Assembly (NCBI RefSeq): GCF_000429085.1
Contig: NZ_AUBE01000012.1
Coordinates: 177,429-241,428 of the forward strand
Length of the DNA stretch: 64,000 bases
Direction: 5' to 3'
Source of the DNA: Streptomyces flavidovirens DSM 40150
GTDB lineage: Bacteria > Actinomycetota > Actinomycetes > Streptomycetales > Streptomycetaceae
Shown: positions 57,501 to 64,000 of the stretch, one piece after another
Layout: each line of letters starts with the position of its first letter
Position numbering within the stretch: position 1 is the first letter of the stretch
Program-made: the position numbers and the translations under genes
Notes under the pieces: generated by a model
What the model saw: the letters and a program-made list of their open reading frames with translations, nothing else
The model's database searches: none
What the model was told of the DNA's origin: nothing

Positions 57501-58691
57501 TCAGCGGCGTACGCGTGGCATGCCCAGGCCGATCCAGGAGATGATCTCGCGCTGGATCTCGTTGTTCCCGCCGCCGAAGGTGAAGATGACGGCGCTGCGG
57601 TAGCCGCGTTCGAGTTCGCCGTGCAGGACGGCGCCTGCCGAGCCCTCTTTCAACGGGCCTGCGGCGCCGAGGACTTCCATCAGCCAGGCGTAGGCGTCGC
57701 GGCGCGCCTCCGAGCCGTAGACCTTCACCGCGGAGGCGTCCTGCGGGGTGAGGGTGGCCTGCTGGAGGGCGGACACCATCTGCCAGTTGAGGAGCTTCAT
57801 CGCGTCGAGCCTGGTATGGGTCCTCGCGAGGCGTCCGCGGACCCAGCCGAGGTCGATGACGCGGCGCCCGTCGGCGAGCTTGGTGTCGGCGGCCCAGCGC
57901 TGGACGTTGTGGAGCGCGCGGATGGCCATGGTGCCGTGGGCGGCGAGGGTGACGCGCTCGTGGTTGAGCTGGTTGGTGATGAGGCGCCAGCCCTTGTTCT
58001 CGTTGCCGACGCGGCGGGAGGCGGGGACGCGGATGTTCTCGTAGTAGCTGGCCGTGGTGTCGTGCGAGGCGAGGGTGTTGATGAGGGTGCACGAGTAGCC
58101 GGGCTCGCTCGTCGGCACGAGCAGCATTGTGATGCCCTTGTGGGGCGGTGCGTCGGGGTCGGTGCGTACGGCGAGCCAGACCCAGTCGGCGGTGTCCCCG
58201 TTGGTGGTCCAGATCTTCTGCCCGTTGACGGTGTAGTGGCCTGTGGCCTCGTCGCCCTCGCGTACGGCGCGGGTCTTCAGGGCGGCGAGGTCGGTGCCCG
58301 CGTCGGGCTCGCTGTACCCGATCGCGAAGTCGATCTCCCCGGACAGGATCCTGGGGAGGAAGTACGTCTTCTGTTCGTCCGTGCCGAACTGCATGATCGT
58401 CGGACCCACGGTGTTGAGGGCCATCAGCGGCAGCGGCACGCCGGCCTGCGCGGCCTCGTCGAAGAAGATGAACTGTTCCATCGGCGAGAGCCCCCGCCCG
58501 CCGTACTCCTCGGGCCATCCGACGCCCAGCCATCCGTCCGCGCCGAGGCGGCGGACGGTGGCGCGGTAGAAGCGCTTGCGGGCCGCCGGTTCGGCGTACC
58601 GGGCGTAGGCGTTGTCGGGTACCAGCTCGGCGAAGTACGCACGCAGGTCGGCGCGCAACCGCGTCTGCTCAGGCGTGTATTCGAGGTGCAC
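57501..58691 (-). CDS. Acyl-CoA dehydrogenase
   Basis: A 396-residue FAD-dependent acyl-CoA dehydrogenase. The N-terminal domain contains G-W-L-G-V-G-W-P-E-E-Y-G-G-R-G. The FAD-binding signatures are G-Y-S-E-P-D-A-G-T-D-L-A and I-W-T-T-N-G-D-T-A-D-W. The C-terminal block F-T-F-G-G-G-N-N-E-I-Q-R-E-I-I resembles the FadE group that acts on large or steroid-like acyl chains. GTG 58691 begins directly with the conserved V-H-L-E-Y-T-P-E-Q; the longer frame lies in the DUF72 gene. A KstR-type box lies 41 bp upstream. The usual catalytic Glu could not be placed with certainty. Confidence 0.9.
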   Translation of the reverse strand: MHLEYTPEQTRLRADLRAYFAELVPDNAYARYAEPAARKRFYRATVRRLGADGWLGVGWPEEYGGRGLSPMEQFIFFDEAAQAGVPLPLMALNTVGPTIMQFGTDEQKTYFLPRILSGEIDFAIGYSEPDAGTDLAALKTRAVREGDEATGHYTVNGQKIWTTNGDTADWVWLAVRTDPDAPPHKGITMLLVPTSEPGYSCTLINTLASHDTTASYYENIRVPASRRVGNENKGWRLITNQLNHERVTLAAHGTMAIRALHNVQRWAADTKLADGRRVIDLGWVRGRLARTHTRLDAMKLLNWQMVSALQQATLTPQDASAVKVYGSEARRDAYAWLMEVLGAAGPLKEGSAGAVLHGELERGYRSAVIFTFGGGNNEIQREIISWIGLGMPRVRR

Positions 58692-58732
58692 GGCCCCTCC
58701 AGAGTGTCGCGTTCCTACGGCGGCCGACACAG

Positions 58733-58746
58733 TAGAACGTGTTTCA
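58733..58746. promoter_or_regulatory. KstR-type box upstream of acyl-CoA dehydrogenase gene
   Basis: TAGAACGTGTTTCA fits TnnAACnnGTTnnA, the operator of the TetR-family steroid-catabolism repressor KstR. It lies 41 bp upstream of the dehydrogenase start and overlaps the stop codon of the DUF72 gene. Confidence 0.5.
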
Positions 58747-59673
58747 GGAATCTGGAAGGGCTTCCCGCACCCGATCGCTGTCATCGCGCCGATCCGTCAG
58801 CAGTTCGGACATCGTCGTGGCCGCCTCGACCGACGCCTGCGCACAGCAGTTGTTGAAGAGCACATGGACCTGGTCCGAGCGTTCCGCGAGCGCGCGGATG
58901 CACGGGAGCCAGCCCCTGAGTTCGTCCCGCGTGTAGTGGTGCCGGTAGCGGTTCTCCTTGCTGCCGGTGCCCCACTGCGGGCTGCGCCCGTGGAACCGTA
59001 CGACGGAGAGTCCGGGCGCTGTCGCCTCCGCGACGGGCGGCACCGAATCGGGCAGTCCCTGGAGCGTGTCGACGGCCACCAGTGGTATGCCCTGGTCCCG
59101 CAGGAAGCCTGCCGTCTCGTCGATACGGTCCGGCGTGAGCCACCCCGGATGTCTGAACTCCACGGCGATCGGCGTCCCGGCCCGCTCCCTGCACTCCTCG
59201 ATGTACGCCCGTGAGCGGGCCCCCGGCCGGAACCAGGGGGAGAACTGGAACAGCACGGTGCCCAGTCGGCCGGCGTCGCGCAGGGGCGCGACGCCGGCCG
59301 TGAACCGCTGCCACAGTTGCGTCACCGCGTCCTCGGGCAGCTGCGACTTGCGTACCCACGCCGCCGGGTCGAGGCCAGTTGGCCGCAGGGGTTCGGGAAG
59401 CGCACCCACCCGGGCGCCGTGCCCGGTGAGGAGGGCGAACGCCTTCACGTCGAAGAGGAAGCCCTCGGGGGTGCGCTCGGCCCACAGGGCGCTGACTCGC
59501 TCGGCGGGCAGCGCGTAGAACGTGCTGTCCGCCTCCACGACAGGGAACCGGGCGGCGTAGTGCCGCAGCCGCCCCTCGGCTCCCCGGGCACCCGTCGGAT
59601 ACCAGCCGCTGGAGACCAGCGCGGGATCGGTCCACGAGCAGGTACCCACCAGAATGTCGCCCATGTCGCCCAT
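58744..59673 (-). CDS. DUF72 (YecE-like) TIM-barrel protein
   Basis: A 309-residue protein of the DUF72/YecE family, which adopts a TIM-barrel fold and has no established activity. Landmarks are V-G-T-C-S-W-T-D-P near the start, V-E-A-D-S-T-F-Y-A-L-P, F-L-F-D-V-K-A-F, V-L-F-Q-F-S-P-W, V-E-F-R-H-P-G-W and V-L-F-N-N-C. ATG codons at 59673 and 59664 (M-G-D-M-G-D) are both possible. It is separated by 14 bp from the CBS gene upstream and probably cotranscribed with it. Confidence 0.9.
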   Translation of the reverse strand: MGDMGDILVGTCSWTDPALVSSGWYPTGARGAEGRLRHYAARFPVVEADSTFYALPAERVSALWAERTPEGFLFDVKAFALLTGHGARVGALPEPLRPTGLDPAAWVRKSQLPEDAVTQLWQRFTAGVAPLRDAGRLGTVLFQFSPWFRPGARSRAYIEECRERAGTPIAVEFRHPGWLTPDRIDETAGFLRDQGIPLVAVDTLQGLPDSVPPVAEATAPGLSVVRFHGRSPQWGTGSKENRYRHHYTRDELRGWLPCIRALAERSDQVHVLFNNCCAQASVEAATTMSELLTDRRDDSDRVREALPDS

Positions 59674-59687
59674 GCCGTCGCCCGTGA

Positions 59688-60104
59688 TCAGTCGGTGGAC
59701 AGCGCCTCCAGGAGCTCACCGACCTGCGGTTCGGGCAGCGCCTTGGCGACATCGGCCTGGGCGACCATGCCGACGAGCCGGTGGTCGTCGATCACCGGCA
59801 GCCTGCGCACCTTGTGCTGCGTCATCTTGCGGAGCACCTGCTCCACACTGTCGTCGGCCTGTACGAACACCACCTCGCCCTGCGCGAGTTCGCCGGCCCT
59901 GGTCGTGTTCGGGTCCTTGCCTGCGCCGAGTGCCCGCACCACGATGTCGCGGTCGGTCAGCATGCCCTTGAGCTTCTCGTCGGTGCCGCAGATGGGCAGA
60001 GCGCCCACACCGAGCCGTGTCATCGTCCGGGCGGCGTCCGCCAGGGTCTCCTGCTCGCCCACGCACTCCGTGCCCTTGGACATGATCTGGCGTGCGGTTG
60101 TCAT
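59688..60104 (-). CDS. Twin CBS-domain protein (internal start)
   Basis: A 138-residue protein consisting of two CBS domains (a Bateman module): M-S-K-G-T-E-C-V and the first T-D-R-D-I-V-V-R-A, then V-R-R-L-P-V-I-D-D-H-R-L-V-G-M-V. Such modules bind adenosyl ligands and are common as stand-alone stress proteins in Streptomyces. A canonical AGGAGG lies 4-5 bp before ATG 60104, strong evidence that translation starts here. The same frame is open upstream into a CDGSH domain, annotated separately. Confidence 0.88.
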   Translation of the reverse strand: MTTARQIMSKGTECVGEQETLADAARTMTRLGVGALPICGTDEKLKGMLTDRDIVVRALGAGKDPNTTRAGELAQGEVVFVQADDSVEQVLRKMTQHKVRRLPVIDDHRLVGMVAQADVAKALPEPQVGELLEALSTD

Positions 60105-60392
60105 CGTCCCTCCTGGTTCGGATGTGACGGTCCGTTTGCTGGAACCCGCCGGGTACCCCGCTGCGGGCCGGGTAACCGTTCTGCGGCGATGACTTGTGTC
60201 GCACCAGGGGTAGCGGCGGCTGCGCCGGCAGGTGCAGACGGCCACCATGAACCGGTCGGAGCGGGCGGTCGTGCCGTCCGCCAGCGTGATCTCCACCGGC
60301 CCCTCGACGATCACCGGGCCCTCGGGGTCGACCACGACCCGCCGGGCGGGGCGGCTGTCCTGCGTTCCGGAACTCTCAGTCGCGCCAGGCAC
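59688..60392 (-). CDS. CDGSH iron-sulfur domain in frame with the CBS protein (long form)
   Basis: From GTG 60392 the frame runs 234 codons without a stop into the CBS protein. Residues ~18-70 form a CDGSH iron-sulfur domain: V-C-T-C at 52-55 and P-W-C-D-T-S-H at 62-68 give the 2Fe-2S ligands Cys53, Cys55, Cys64 and His68. CDGSH domains are redox-active clusters known from mitoNEET and many small bacterial proteins. The ~25-residue junction is unremarkable (T-R-P-A-A-G-Y-P-A-G). Stand-alone CDGSH proteins are about 70-80 residues, so either a true fusion or a double-start gene is encoded. The GTG overlaps the methyltransferase 3' end by 17 bp. Confidence 0.6.
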   Translation of the reverse strand: MPGATESSGTQDSRPARRVVVDPEGPVIVEGPVEITLADGTTARSDRFMVAVCTCRRSRRYPWCDTSHRRRTVTRPAAGYPAGSSKRTVTSEPGGTMTTARQIMSKGTECVGEQETLADAARTMTRLGVGALPICGTDEKLKGMLTDRDIVVRALGAGKDPNTTRAGELAQGEVVFVQADDSVEQVLRKMTQHKVRRLPVIDDHRLVGMVAQADVAKALPEPQVGELLEALSTD

Positions 60393-61026
60393 GGATGACC
60401 ACCAACTCCTCTTTCGTCTCGCCCGGGTCCACCAGGCCCCGGGCTTCCAGCCAGGCGGCGTGCCGCCGCATCACCGGGCCGTACGGCACGGTCTCATGGG
60501 CCACGGGCCCGGCCCGCAGCCCGCGCGCGGTCAGGGCGTCCACGGTGGCGTCCACGCCGCACAGCGCCGACTGCACGACCAGGAGTACGCCGCCCTGCCT
60601 CAGCAGGGGCGGCGCCTGCACGCACAGCCGGTCCAGCACCGCACGGCCGTCCGCACCCGCCCACCAGGCCAGGTCGGCGGCCTTCGCCGGTACGTCGCCG
60701 GGCGAAGCGACGTACGGTGGATTGGAAAGGATCACATCGAAGCTCTGCCCCGCGAACGAGCTGAGCAGGTCACCTCGGTGGACTCGGATCGGATGTCCTC
60801 GCAGCCGGGCATTGAACCGGGCCGCGAGGACGGCTCTGCGCGACAGGTCGGTCGCGGTGACACTTGCGGCACCGCATTCGGCGGCCACGAGCGCGAGAGC
60901 ACCCGTGCCGGTGCCGACGTCGAGCACGTCGGCACCGGGCATCCGCGGCTCCTCACGCGTCACCCGTGCGAGGAGTTCGGTGTCTTCCAGTGGAGCGTAG
61001 ACACCAGGTGGTCTGAGTAGGCGCAT
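60376..61026 (-). CDS. HemK/Mtq2-like class I methyltransferase
   Basis: A 216-residue SAM-dependent methyltransferase. The SAM-binding motif D-V-L-D-V-G-T-G-T-G-A-L-A lies at ~33-45, and the catalytic N-P-P-Y at 102-105 marks the N5-glutamine/N6-adenine group. The start V-Y-A-P-L-E-D-T is that of the HemK2/Mtq2 subgroup, which in eukaryotes and archaea methylates release-factor Gln. Its target here is unknown; the usual bacterial PrmC carries an extra N-terminal domain that is missing. ATG 61026 diverges from the Rieske flavoprotein gene by 59 bp. Confidence 0.87.
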   Translation of the reverse strand: MRLLRPPGVYAPLEDTELLARVTREEPRMPGADVLDVGTGTGALALVAAECGAASVTATDLSRRAVLAARFNARLRGHPIRVHRGDLLSSFAGQSFDVILSNPPYVASPGDVPAKAADLAWWAGADGRAVLDRLCVQAPPLLRQGGVLLVVQSALCGVDATVDALTARGLRAGPVAHETVPYGPVMRRHAAWLEARGLVDPGETKEELVVIRAWRD

Positions 61027-61085
61027 GGGACGGGGGTACCTCGAAGAGCCCTGGTCATAACGGCCCCCGCCGGAAGGAGCAGCAA

Positions 61086-62630
61086 ATGAGGGATGTCCCC
61101 GTCCGCCCCGGTTCGTACTGGATGGAGTACGGCGACGACACGGCGCGCCCCCGGCCGCCCGACGGTCTGGACGTGGACGTGGCGGTGATCGGCGCGGGCA
61201 TCGCCGGGATCTGTACGGCCTGGGAGCTGGCCCGTGCGGGGAGGTCGGTCGCGCTGCTGGAGGCGAACCGGGTCGCCTCCGGAGTGACCGGACACACGAC
61301 GGCGAAGCTGTCCGCCCTGCACGGCAACCTCTACCAGCGGCTGCGCAGCACCCGCGGCGCGCAGGGGGCCGCGCTGTACGCCCGTTCCCAGCAGGACGCC
61401 ATCGGGCACGTGGTGGCCGTGTGCCAGGAACTGGGGATCGACTGCGACCTGGAACGCTTCCCGGCGTTCACGTACGCCGAGACGGCCAAGGAAGCCCACA
61501 CGGCCGAGGCGGAGGCGGAGGCCGCCCGCGAGGCCGGGCTGCCCGCGTCGTACGTCAAGGAGACGGGACTGCCGTTTCCCGTGGCGGGCGCGGTGCGGGT
61601 GGAGGACCAGGCCCTGTTCCACCCGCGCAAGTACCTGTACGCGCTTGTCGCCGATCTGGAGCGGCGCGGCGGGCAGGTCTTCGAGGGCACCAGGATCGTC
61701 GGGCTGCGCGAGGGCGAGCCGTGCCGGCTGACGACGGAGGACGGGCGCACCGTCTCGGCCCGTGACGTCGTGGTCGCCACGCACTACCCGGTCTTCGACC
61801 GTTCGCTGCTCTTCGCGCGGCTGAAGCCGCACCGCGAGCTGGTCGTGGCGGGCGTGATTCCGGCCGGGCAGGACCCGCTGGGGATGTACCTGACGCCCGA
61901 GGGAACGACACGTTCGGTGCGGACCGCTCCGTACGGGGAAGGGCAGCGGCTGCTGATCGTGACGGGTGAGAAGTTCACTCCGGGAGCGGGCCGGGTCGGG
62001 GAGCGGTACGAGCGGCTGGAGACGTGGACCAGGCAGCGCTTCCCCGACGTACGGCTGACGCATCGCTGGGCCGCCCAGGACAACGAGCCGACGGACGGTG
62101 TGCCCTTCGTGGGCGCGCTGCACCCGCGCGCGCGTCACAGCTTCGTGGCGGCGGGCTTCAACAGCTGGGGCATGGCCAGCGGCGTGATGTCGGGCAAGCT
62201 GCTCGCCGCCCGGATCACCGGGGAGAAGCTGCCCTGGACGGACCTGTACGACCCGGTGCGTCTGAAGCCGCTGAAGGAGGCCCCGTCGCTGATGCGGTTC
62301 CAGGCCGCCGCGGCCGGTCATTTCGTGGGCGACCGGCTGCCCTTCGTGACGGGCGGCGGCCGTGCCTCGGCGATCCCTCCCGGCGGGGGCGCGGTGCTGC
62401 GCAGTGGCGCCCGCCATGTGGCGGTCCACCGCGACGAAGCCGGTGAGCTCCACGCGCTGTCTGCCCGGTGTACGCACATGGGGTGCCTGGTCCGGTTCAA
62501 CGACGCGGAACGGACCTGGGAGTGCCCGTGCCACGGGTCCCGCTTCGGGACGGGCGGCGAGGTGCTCCAGGGACCGGCCGTACACCCGCTCGAACGGGTT
62601 CACGGATTCGAGGAGGACGACGACGCATGA
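61086..62630 (+). CDS. DAO-type FAD oxidoreductase with C-terminal Rieske domain
   Basis: A 514-residue fusion. Residues ~28-400 form a DadA-like FAD domain with V-I-G-A-G-I-A-G-I-C-T-A-W-E-L-A and T-G-H-T-T-A-K-L-S-A-L-H-G. Residues ~415-510 form a Rieske 2Fe-2S domain with ligands Cys462, His464, Cys480 and His483 (C-T-H-M-G-C and C-P-C-H-G-S), where Cys467 and Cys482 would form the stabilising disulfide. The fusion suggests internal electron transfer from FAD to the cluster. ATG 61086 has a GGAAGGAG site. The stop overlaps the ATG of the diiron-like gene (ATGA). Confidence 0.92.
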   Translation: MRDVPVRPGSYWMEYGDDTARPRPPDGLDVDVAVIGAGIAGICTAWELARAGRSVALLEANRVASGVTGHTTAKLSALHGNLYQRLRSTRGAQGAALYARSQQDAIGHVVAVCQELGIDCDLERFPAFTYAETAKEAHTAEAEAEAAREAGLPASYVKETGLPFPVAGAVRVEDQALFHPRKYLYALVADLERRGGQVFEGTRIVGLREGEPCRLTTEDGRTVSARDVVVATHYPVFDRSLLFARLKPHRELVVAGVIPAGQDPLGMYLTPEGTTRSVRTAPYGEGQRLLIVTGEKFTPGAGRVGERYERLETWTRQRFPDVRLTHRWAAQDNEPTDGVPFVGALHPRARHSFVAAGFNSWGMASGVMSGKLLAARITGEKLPWTDLYDPVRLKPLKEAPSLMRFQAAAAGHFVGDRLPFVTGGGRASAIPPGGGAVLRSGARHVAVHRDEAGELHALSARCTHMGCLVRFNDAERTWECPCHGSRFGTGGEVLQGPAVHPLERVHGFEEDDDA

Positions 62631-63640
62631 CGACCGCCCCTGAGCTGCCCTCCGCTCGCGGGCCCCTTTCGGGCGCCGTGCGGGACATACTTCTCGGCTC
62701 TCCCCCGCCCGGCCCGCCGCCCGGCGAGGCCGCTTCCTGGGACCCGTTCGGGGACGATCTCCAGCTTGCCCTGTACATGGCGTACGAACCGCACTACCGG
62801 GGCTTTCGGGGTGTGTGCGATGCGCGGGAATGGGACCTGGACCTGCTGCGGCTGCGCGGCGCCATGGAAGAGACGTTTCTGAGTGCGCTGCGCGCGGCGG
62901 CGCCCGGCGACGACGACGTGACGGCCGAACTGGACGCGCTGCTCGTCGAACCGGCCGACGGGCAGGGTGTCTCGCACGAGCTGATGCACGACGGCACCTG
63001 GGAGCGGATGCGCGAGTACCTCGCTCACCGCTCGCTCTACCAGCTGAAGGAGGCCGACCCGCAGGCATGGGTGATCCCACGGCTGGAGGGGCAGGCCAAG
63101 GCGTCGCTGGTGGCGGTCGAGTTCGACGAGTTCGGCGGCGGCCGCGGTGAGAACGTACACGCCAGACTGTTCGCCCGCCTGATGGAGGGCGCGGGACTGG
63201 ACGCGCGCTACGGCCGCTATCTGGAGTTCGCGCCCGCCGTCACACTCGCCCCGGTCAACGCGATGTCGCTGTTCGGGCTGCACCGTGCGCTGCGCGGCGC
63301 CATGGTCGGGAACTTCGCCACGCTGGAGATCACCTCTCCGCCCGGCGCGCGCCGGATGGCGAAGGCTCTGGAGCGGCTGGGGGCGGGCGAGGAGTGCACG
63401 CGTTTCTTCACCGAGCACATCGAGGCGGACGCCGTGCACGAACAGGTGATGCGCCGCGACGTCATCGGGGATCTGCTCGCCAGGGAGCCGCAGCTGGCCG
63501 GGGACGTCGCGTTCGGCATCCGGGCGAGCGTGCTGCTGGAGACGCGCTGGGAGGAGCACGTACTGGCCGCCTGGCGGGAGGGCCGCAGTTCGCTGCGGCC
63601 CGGCGCGCCCGGCATCAGCGGGTCGGCGTCACCCCGATGA
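62627..63640 (+). CDS. Haem-oxygenase-like iron-containing redox enzyme
   Basis: A 337-residue, mostly helical protein of the iron-containing redox enzyme family (haem-oxygenase-like diiron fold). Likely metal ligands lie in V-A-V-E-F-D-E-F-G-G-G (about residue 165), in H-A-R-L-F (about 176) and in F-F-T-E-H-I-E-A-D-A-V-H (about 265). Relatives include desaturases, N-oxygenases and the UndA/CADD group. It is translationally coupled to the Rieske flavoprotein gene, which could supply electrons. Function is otherwise unknown. ATG 62627 is fixed by the overlap and a GAGGAGG site upstream. Confidence 0.85.
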   Translation: MTTAPELPSARGPLSGAVRDILLGSPPPGPPPGEAASWDPFGDDLQLALYMAYEPHYRGFRGVCDAREWDLDLLRLRGAMEETFLSALRAAAPGDDDVTAELDALLVEPADGQGVSHELMHDGTWERMREYLAHRSLYQLKEADPQAWVIPRLEGQAKASLVAVEFDEFGGGRGENVHARLFARLMEGAGLDARYGRYLEFAPAVTLAPVNAMSLFGLHRALRGAMVGNFATLEITSPPGARRMAKALERLGAGEECTRFFTEHIEADAVHEQVMRRDVIGDLLAREPQLAGDVAFGIRASVLLETRWEEHVLAAWREGRSSLRPGAPGISGSASPR

Positions 63641-63660
63641 GCTGCGGGGGCACGCCTCAG

Positions 63661-64000
63661 GCCCTTAGTACTCCAGTTGCACTTTGCTATTGCCGCTGGT
63701 CAAAGGCTTGTTTTCGAGTGTAGCGAGCTGACTGTCCGCCATGTTGCCGGAGTTCGTGACCAGCGGCATGTGATCGCTGTTGTGCTGATCGTGCAAGATG
63801 ATGTGCGGCCCGATGTTTGGGCTTCGGAGCTTGAGGAGGTGCTGCTGCGGATCGGTCACCGGTTCGGTCGGGTCGATCTGCGGCGGCGGATGCGGGACTA
63901 CGTGCGCGGGCTGCTCGGTCCTGTCGGCAGGAAGAACGGCTGGCAGCTGGCCGAGTACGTCGGCCATGACGTGCCGGCCGGTCTGCAGCACCTACTGAAC
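63661..64000 (+). mobile_element. Left part of an IS701-family insertion sequence
   Basis: GC content drops right after the diiron-like gene stop and the sequence then encodes an IS701-type transposase N-terminus. The element continues past the right edge. Its left inverted repeat probably lies within 63661-63715, but without the right end I cannot define it. Confidence 0.65.
63791..64000 (+). CDS. IS701-family DDE transposase, 3' end outside window
   Basis: The frame reads V-W-A-S-E-L-E-E-V-L-L-R-I-G-H-R-F-G-R-V, then L-L-G-P-V-G-R-K-N-G-W-Q-L-A-E and P-A-G-L-Q-H-L-L-N. These are the conserved opening blocks of IS701-type transposases (the R-K-N-G-W-Q-L-A-E segment is nearly invariant). The catalytic DDE residues lie beyond the window. 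The frame is open to the end. GTG 63791 is the most likely start, with GTG 63782 and 63770 as alternatives, so the left limit is uncertain. Confidence 0.82.
   Translation, partial: MQDDVRPDVWASELEEVLLRIGHRFGRVDLRRRMRDYVRGLLGPVGRKNGWQLAEYVGHDVPAGLQHLLN

Noticed and set aside
63665..63991. A 108-codon open frame on the minus strand at the right edge
   Set aside because: It is antisense to the IS701 transposase start and shows no family pattern or ribosome binding site.
1..64000. CRISPR arrays, tRNA or rRNA genes
   Set aside because: No regularly spaced identical repeats with unique spacers and no cloverleaf or rRNA-like sequence was seen in any part of the window.

Overview
The window is a stretch of Streptomyces chromosome. 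The GC content is very high, third positions are strongly GC-biased, GTG starts are common, and many families are typical of the genus: two-domain geosmin synthase, an NsdA-type TPR regulator, SpoIIE/PAS phosphatase, DUF397, DUF4236, Ku plus ATP-dependent ligase, and a long Tat-dependent serine hydrolase. I count about 52 protein genes, two of them cut by the window edges. I see no rRNA, tRNA or CRISPR array.

Layout. 1-2.5 kb: the tail of a DUF2071 gene, a YbdK-type carboxylate-amine ligase, a DUF4383 membrane protein with a SigB-like promoter, and a glycogen-binding-module protein. 2.6-6.3 kb: a small type III polyketide set (UbiA prenyltransferase diverging from PKS, ICMT-type methyltransferase and FAD oxidoreductase). 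6.4-19.2 kb: Ku, a second YbdK paralogue, cyclophilin, SpoIIE phosphatase, NsdA-like regulator diverging from a phosphotransferase, glutathionyl-hydroquinone-reductase-like protein, PHP protein, DUF1232 protein and a secreted peptidoglycan amidase. 19.3-23.3 kb: geosmin synthase converging on signal peptidase I, then a conserved hypothetical protein and an orphan DUF397 protein.

23.4-29.3 kb holds two thiolase-fold proteins, a DUF35 protein and an enoyl-CoA hydratase, divergent from a FadD19-like acyl-CoA ligase. The set resembles the mycobacterial fadD19/echA19/ltp4/ltp3 steroid side-chain region. Both thiolase-fold proteins have lost the thiolase catalytic residues. 29.3-43.4 kb carries a PepSY lipoprotein, SRPBCC protein, ATP-dependent DNA ligase, tandem alpha/beta-hydrolase, PaaK, two more acyl-CoA synthetases with a nitronate monooxygenase, a serine hydrolase and a CrtI-like oxidoreductase. 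A CTGAC-N5-GTCAG palindrome recurs at the promoters of the two acyl-CoA blocks, which suggests one TetR-type regulator.

43.5-57.4 kb is the most accessory-looking part: a Ser/Thr kinase with nine TPRs, an orphan sugar-binding lipoprotein, and a three-gene unit. That unit is a 1,459-residue polymorphic toxin (WXG100-like head, long Pro/Thr linker, papain-like Tox-PL domain, C-terminal deaminase), followed 14 bp later by an NTPase fused to a SUKH-4 immunity domain, and then a second NTPase. A VWA gene diverges from it. 57.5-64 kb: acyl-CoA dehydrogenase with a KstR-type box, DUF72, an in-frame CDGSH-CBS gene, HemK-like methyltransferase, a coupled Rieske flavoprotein/haem-oxygenase-like diiron protein pair, and the start of an IS701-family transposase at the right edge.
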